From NCBI GenBank assembly GCA_029266035.1, contig JAJUFH010000005.1:62001-126000 (forward strand): a stretch of 64,000 bases of DNA, in the 5' to 3' direction. Made by a program: the position numbers and the translations under genes. Source of the stretch: Sinomicrobium sp. GTDB lineage: Bacteria > Bacteroidota > Bacteroidia > Flavobacteriales > Flavobacteriaceae. The notes under the pieces are model-generated. The model worked only from the letters and a program-made list of their open reading frames with translations. It was not told the origin of the DNA and ran no database searches. Positions 61,796 through 64,000 of this stretch are shown piece by piece; positions within the stretch are counted from its first letter, which is position 1; the number at the start of each line of letters is the position of its first letter.

Positions 61796-62443
61796 ATGGA
61801 ACTACTGGAAATAATCTTGGATTTTATCATACATATCGACAAATATTTAATATGGATTATCGACGAATACGGAATATGGATATATCTCATTCTCTTTCTA
61901 ATTATTTTTGTGGAAACCGGTTTGGTAGTGATGCCTTTTCTGCCGGGCGATTCTCTTTTATTTACCGCCGGAATGCTCTGTGCTACCGGTAGTATGAATG
62001 TGGTATACCTCGCTATTTTACTGTTTGTCGCTGCTGTTTTGGGCGACAACGTGAATTATAGAATAGGACATTATCTCGGACTAAAAGTGTTTAACAAAGA
62101 GTCTAGAATATTTAATGAAAAGCACCTGATAAAAACCAGGGCGTTCTTTGATAAATACGGTGGTAGTACGCTTATCATAGCGCGGTTTGTTCCATTTATA
62201 CGAACCTATGCCCCATTTGTTGCCGGCGCTTCCTCTATGGATAAAAAGCGTTTTATGCTATACAACCTCGCAGGAGGAGCCTTGTGGATAGTATCACTGC
62301 TCTTACTGGGATACTTTTTCGGAAATCTGCCCATCGTACAAGAAAATTACAGTATTGTACTGCTGCTGATTTGTGTGATATCTATGGCTCCTTTATTTAT
62401 TAAATTTATCACCAATCTCTTTAAGAAAAAACAGGAACAATAA
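61796..62443 (+). CDS. DedA-family membrane protein (VTT/SNARE-associated)
   Basis: FVETGLVVMPFLPGDSLLFTAGML; GDNVNYRIGHYLGLKVF; ARFVPFIRTYAPFVAGASSMDKKRF. Confidence 0.94.
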   Translation: MELLEIILDFIIHIDKYLIWIIDEYGIWIYLILFLIIFVETGLVVMPFLPGDSLLFTAGMLCATGSMNVVYLAILLFVAAVLGDNVNYRIGHYLGLKVFNKESRIFNEKHLIKTRAFFDKYGGSTLIIARFVPFIRTYAPFVAGASSMDKKRFMLYNLAGGALWIVSLLLLGYFFGNLPIVQENYSIVLLLICVISMAPLFIKFITNLFKKKQEQ

Positions 62444-62459
62444 ACCCGTAAAATACGCC

Positions 62460-62997
62460 GTATAAGTATTTACGTTTACGCCATAAGTAGTTCCGGTTGT
62501 CGTATAGGTGATTATGTTTGCCGTATAAGTAATTAGGTTTGCCGTATAGGTAATTAGGTTTACCGCATAGGTAATTACGTTTACCGCATAAGTAATAAGG
62601 TTTACCGCATAGGTAATTACGTTTACTGCATAAGTAATAAGGTTTACCGCATAGGTAATTACGTTTACTGCATAAGTAATTACGTTTACCGTATAGGTTA
62701 CTACGTTTGCCGTATACGTATTTATGTTTGTCGTATAGGTTATTACGTTTGCCGTATAGGTTAATACGTTTGTCGTATAAGTAATTAGGTTTGCCGTATA
62801 GGTTATTACGTTTGTCGTATAAGTAATTAGGTTTGCCGTATAGGTTATTACGTTTGTCGTATAGGTAATTACGTTTGCCGTATAGGTTATTACGTTTGTC
62901 GTATAGGCAATTACGTTTACTGCATAAGTAATTAGGTTTACCGTATAGGTAATTATGTTTGCCGTATACGTAAACCGGTTCGGCGTAAACGTAATCA
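62460..62997. repeat. 21-bp tandem repeat array (~25 copies; consensus GTTTRCCGYATARGTAATTAN)
   Basis: gtttgccgtataggttattac / gtttaccgcataagtaataag units read directly; partial 42-bp higher-order period. Confidence 0.95.
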
Positions 62998-63065
62998 CTT
63001 AAATGGTTAAAATCGAGTTTTAAGGCTACTAGCAGCACTTTCCCTTAAAGTTCAAATTGCAATTC

Positions 63066-63994
63066 GTTGTGAATTGCTTTCAGAAATTTGTAGTTTTACA
63101 GGGATTCGTTCCAACAAAATCAGAAGGAATACAACCAAGCGACAGGTTGTGAATTGCTTTCAGAAATTTGTAGTTTTACAGGGATTCGTTCCAACAATGG
63201 CTTGATACTATCCTCGGTTTCCTTAGTTGTGAATTGCTTTCAGAAATTTGTAGTTTTACAGGGATTCGTTCCAACATCCATCTTCCATGTTTCTTTGGGT
63301 GGGTAGTTGTGAATTGCTTTCAGAAATTTGTAGTTTTACAGGGATTCGTTCCAACCGTTAGAATCCTCAGATACCCAGGCTTTAGTTGTGAATTGCTTTC
63401 AAAAATTTGTAGATTTACAGGGATTCGTTCCAACTAACATAATTTCCGTTTGCGTCCTGATACCGTTGTGAATTGCTTTCAAAAATTTGTAGATTTACAG
63501 GGATTCGTTCCAACGGAATAGGGTCAATTACCTTTCAAGCGCTAGTTGTGAATTGCTTTCAAAAATTTGTAGATTTACAGGGATTCGTTCCAACAAAGAC
63601 TGGGTAAATGAAAGTTAACGGAGTGTTGTGAATTGCTTTCAAAAATTTGTAGATTTACAGGGATTCGTTCCAACATTAATAACTGTTCGTCGTTGTACGA
63701 TCCTGTTGTGAATTGCTTTCAAAAATTTGTAGATTTACAGGGATTCGTTCCAACCTTTAATATTTTATAATGCCCATTTGGGTAGTTGTGAATTGCTTTC
63801 AAAAATTTGTAGATTTACAGGGATTCGTTCCAACAGGAGTAGTACAAGCAATGCGCACAATGGCGTTGTGAATTGCTTTCAAAAATTTGTAGATTTACAG
63901 GGATTCGTTCCAACTGGCGGGTTGGCGGGTTGAAATCAGTTTTTGTTGTGAATTGCTTTCAAAAATTTGTAGATTTACAGGGATTCGTTCCAAC
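63066..63994 (+). CRISPR. CRISPR array, 12 repeats visible (50 nt), 11 complete spacers (29-30 nt), continues past the window; probably type II-C
   Basis: GTTGTGAATTGCTTTCAAAAATTTGTAGATTTACAGGGATTCGTTCCAAC at 63066, 63146, 63226, 63306, 63385, 63465, 63545, 63625, 63705, 63785, 63865, 63945; type and strand inferred from repeat form. Confidence 0.97.
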
Positions 63995-64000
63995 TTTTAA

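Noticed and set aside
62393-63038. Two long overlapping minus-strand ORFs (201 and 205 aa; NVITYTAN... and YGKRNYLYDKRN...) as repeat proteins
   Set aside because: A 21-bp period is a multiple of three, so several frames stay open automatically. One ORF also overlaps the dedA 3' end and neither has a clear start region.
63001-63065. A tracrRNA/anti-repeat directly upstream of the CRISPR array
   Set aside because: Only 7 nt (GCAATTC) match the repeat complement; too short to call an anti-repeat. The tracrRNA is probably outside the window.
63066-63994. Cas13b (type VI-B) array
   Set aside because: VI-B repeats are ~36 nt; here the repeat is 50 nt with ~30-nt spacers. The GTTG...CAAC ends alone are not diagnostic.
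61796-64000. cas genes next to the array
   Set aside because: Left of the array there is only DedA and the 21-bp repeats; any cas9/cas1/cas2 must lie beyond 64 kb. The type II-C call rests on the repeat form only.

Overview
This 64-kb window is chromosomal DNA from a member of the Bacteroidota, most likely Flavobacteriia. Supporting signs are SusC/SusD pairs, TAnnTTTG promoters and the gene neighbourhoods. Most of it is ordinary housekeeping or accessory coding sequence: rlmH (partial), rdgB, a DEAD-box helicase, trmH-like, sir2, thiolase, ettA, acyl-CoA carboxylase beta, M1 and S9 peptidases, a sigma/FecR/SusC/SusD locus, rplS, monomeric icd, holA, a Fur-family/ABC operon, folE, YoeB/YefM, YfhO, two patatins, recG, a membrane MutS-like ATPase, a D-aminoacylase and DedA. 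No tRNA, rRNA or cas gene was seen. The most unusual part is the right end. A 21-bp tandem array of about 25 copies (62.46-63.0 kb) abuts a CRISPR array with 50-nt repeats and 29-30-nt spacers. The array runs off the window, with 12 repeats visible. The repeat resembles long Bacteroidetes type II-C repeats and contains a near-consensus flavobacterial promoter (TTG-N21-TAGATTTA), suggesting each repeat may initiate its own crRNA. Other highlights are: (1) a REP-associated HUH (Y1) transposase gene whose 3' half is replaced by about 500 bp of degenerate (CAACAATCCC)n, G4-prone on the other strand, with perfect REP-like palindromes; (2) a predicted Fur/Zur-type operator, a 19-bp palindrome overlapping the -33 element of an ABC operon that ends in a Fur-family gene; (3) a nested-hairpin intergenic element and 64-bp direct repeats next to a PDDEXK/DUF1016 nuclease gene; (4) an NlpC/P60 protein whose catalytic Cys position is Ala. 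All family names come from reading the translations; no database search was run.
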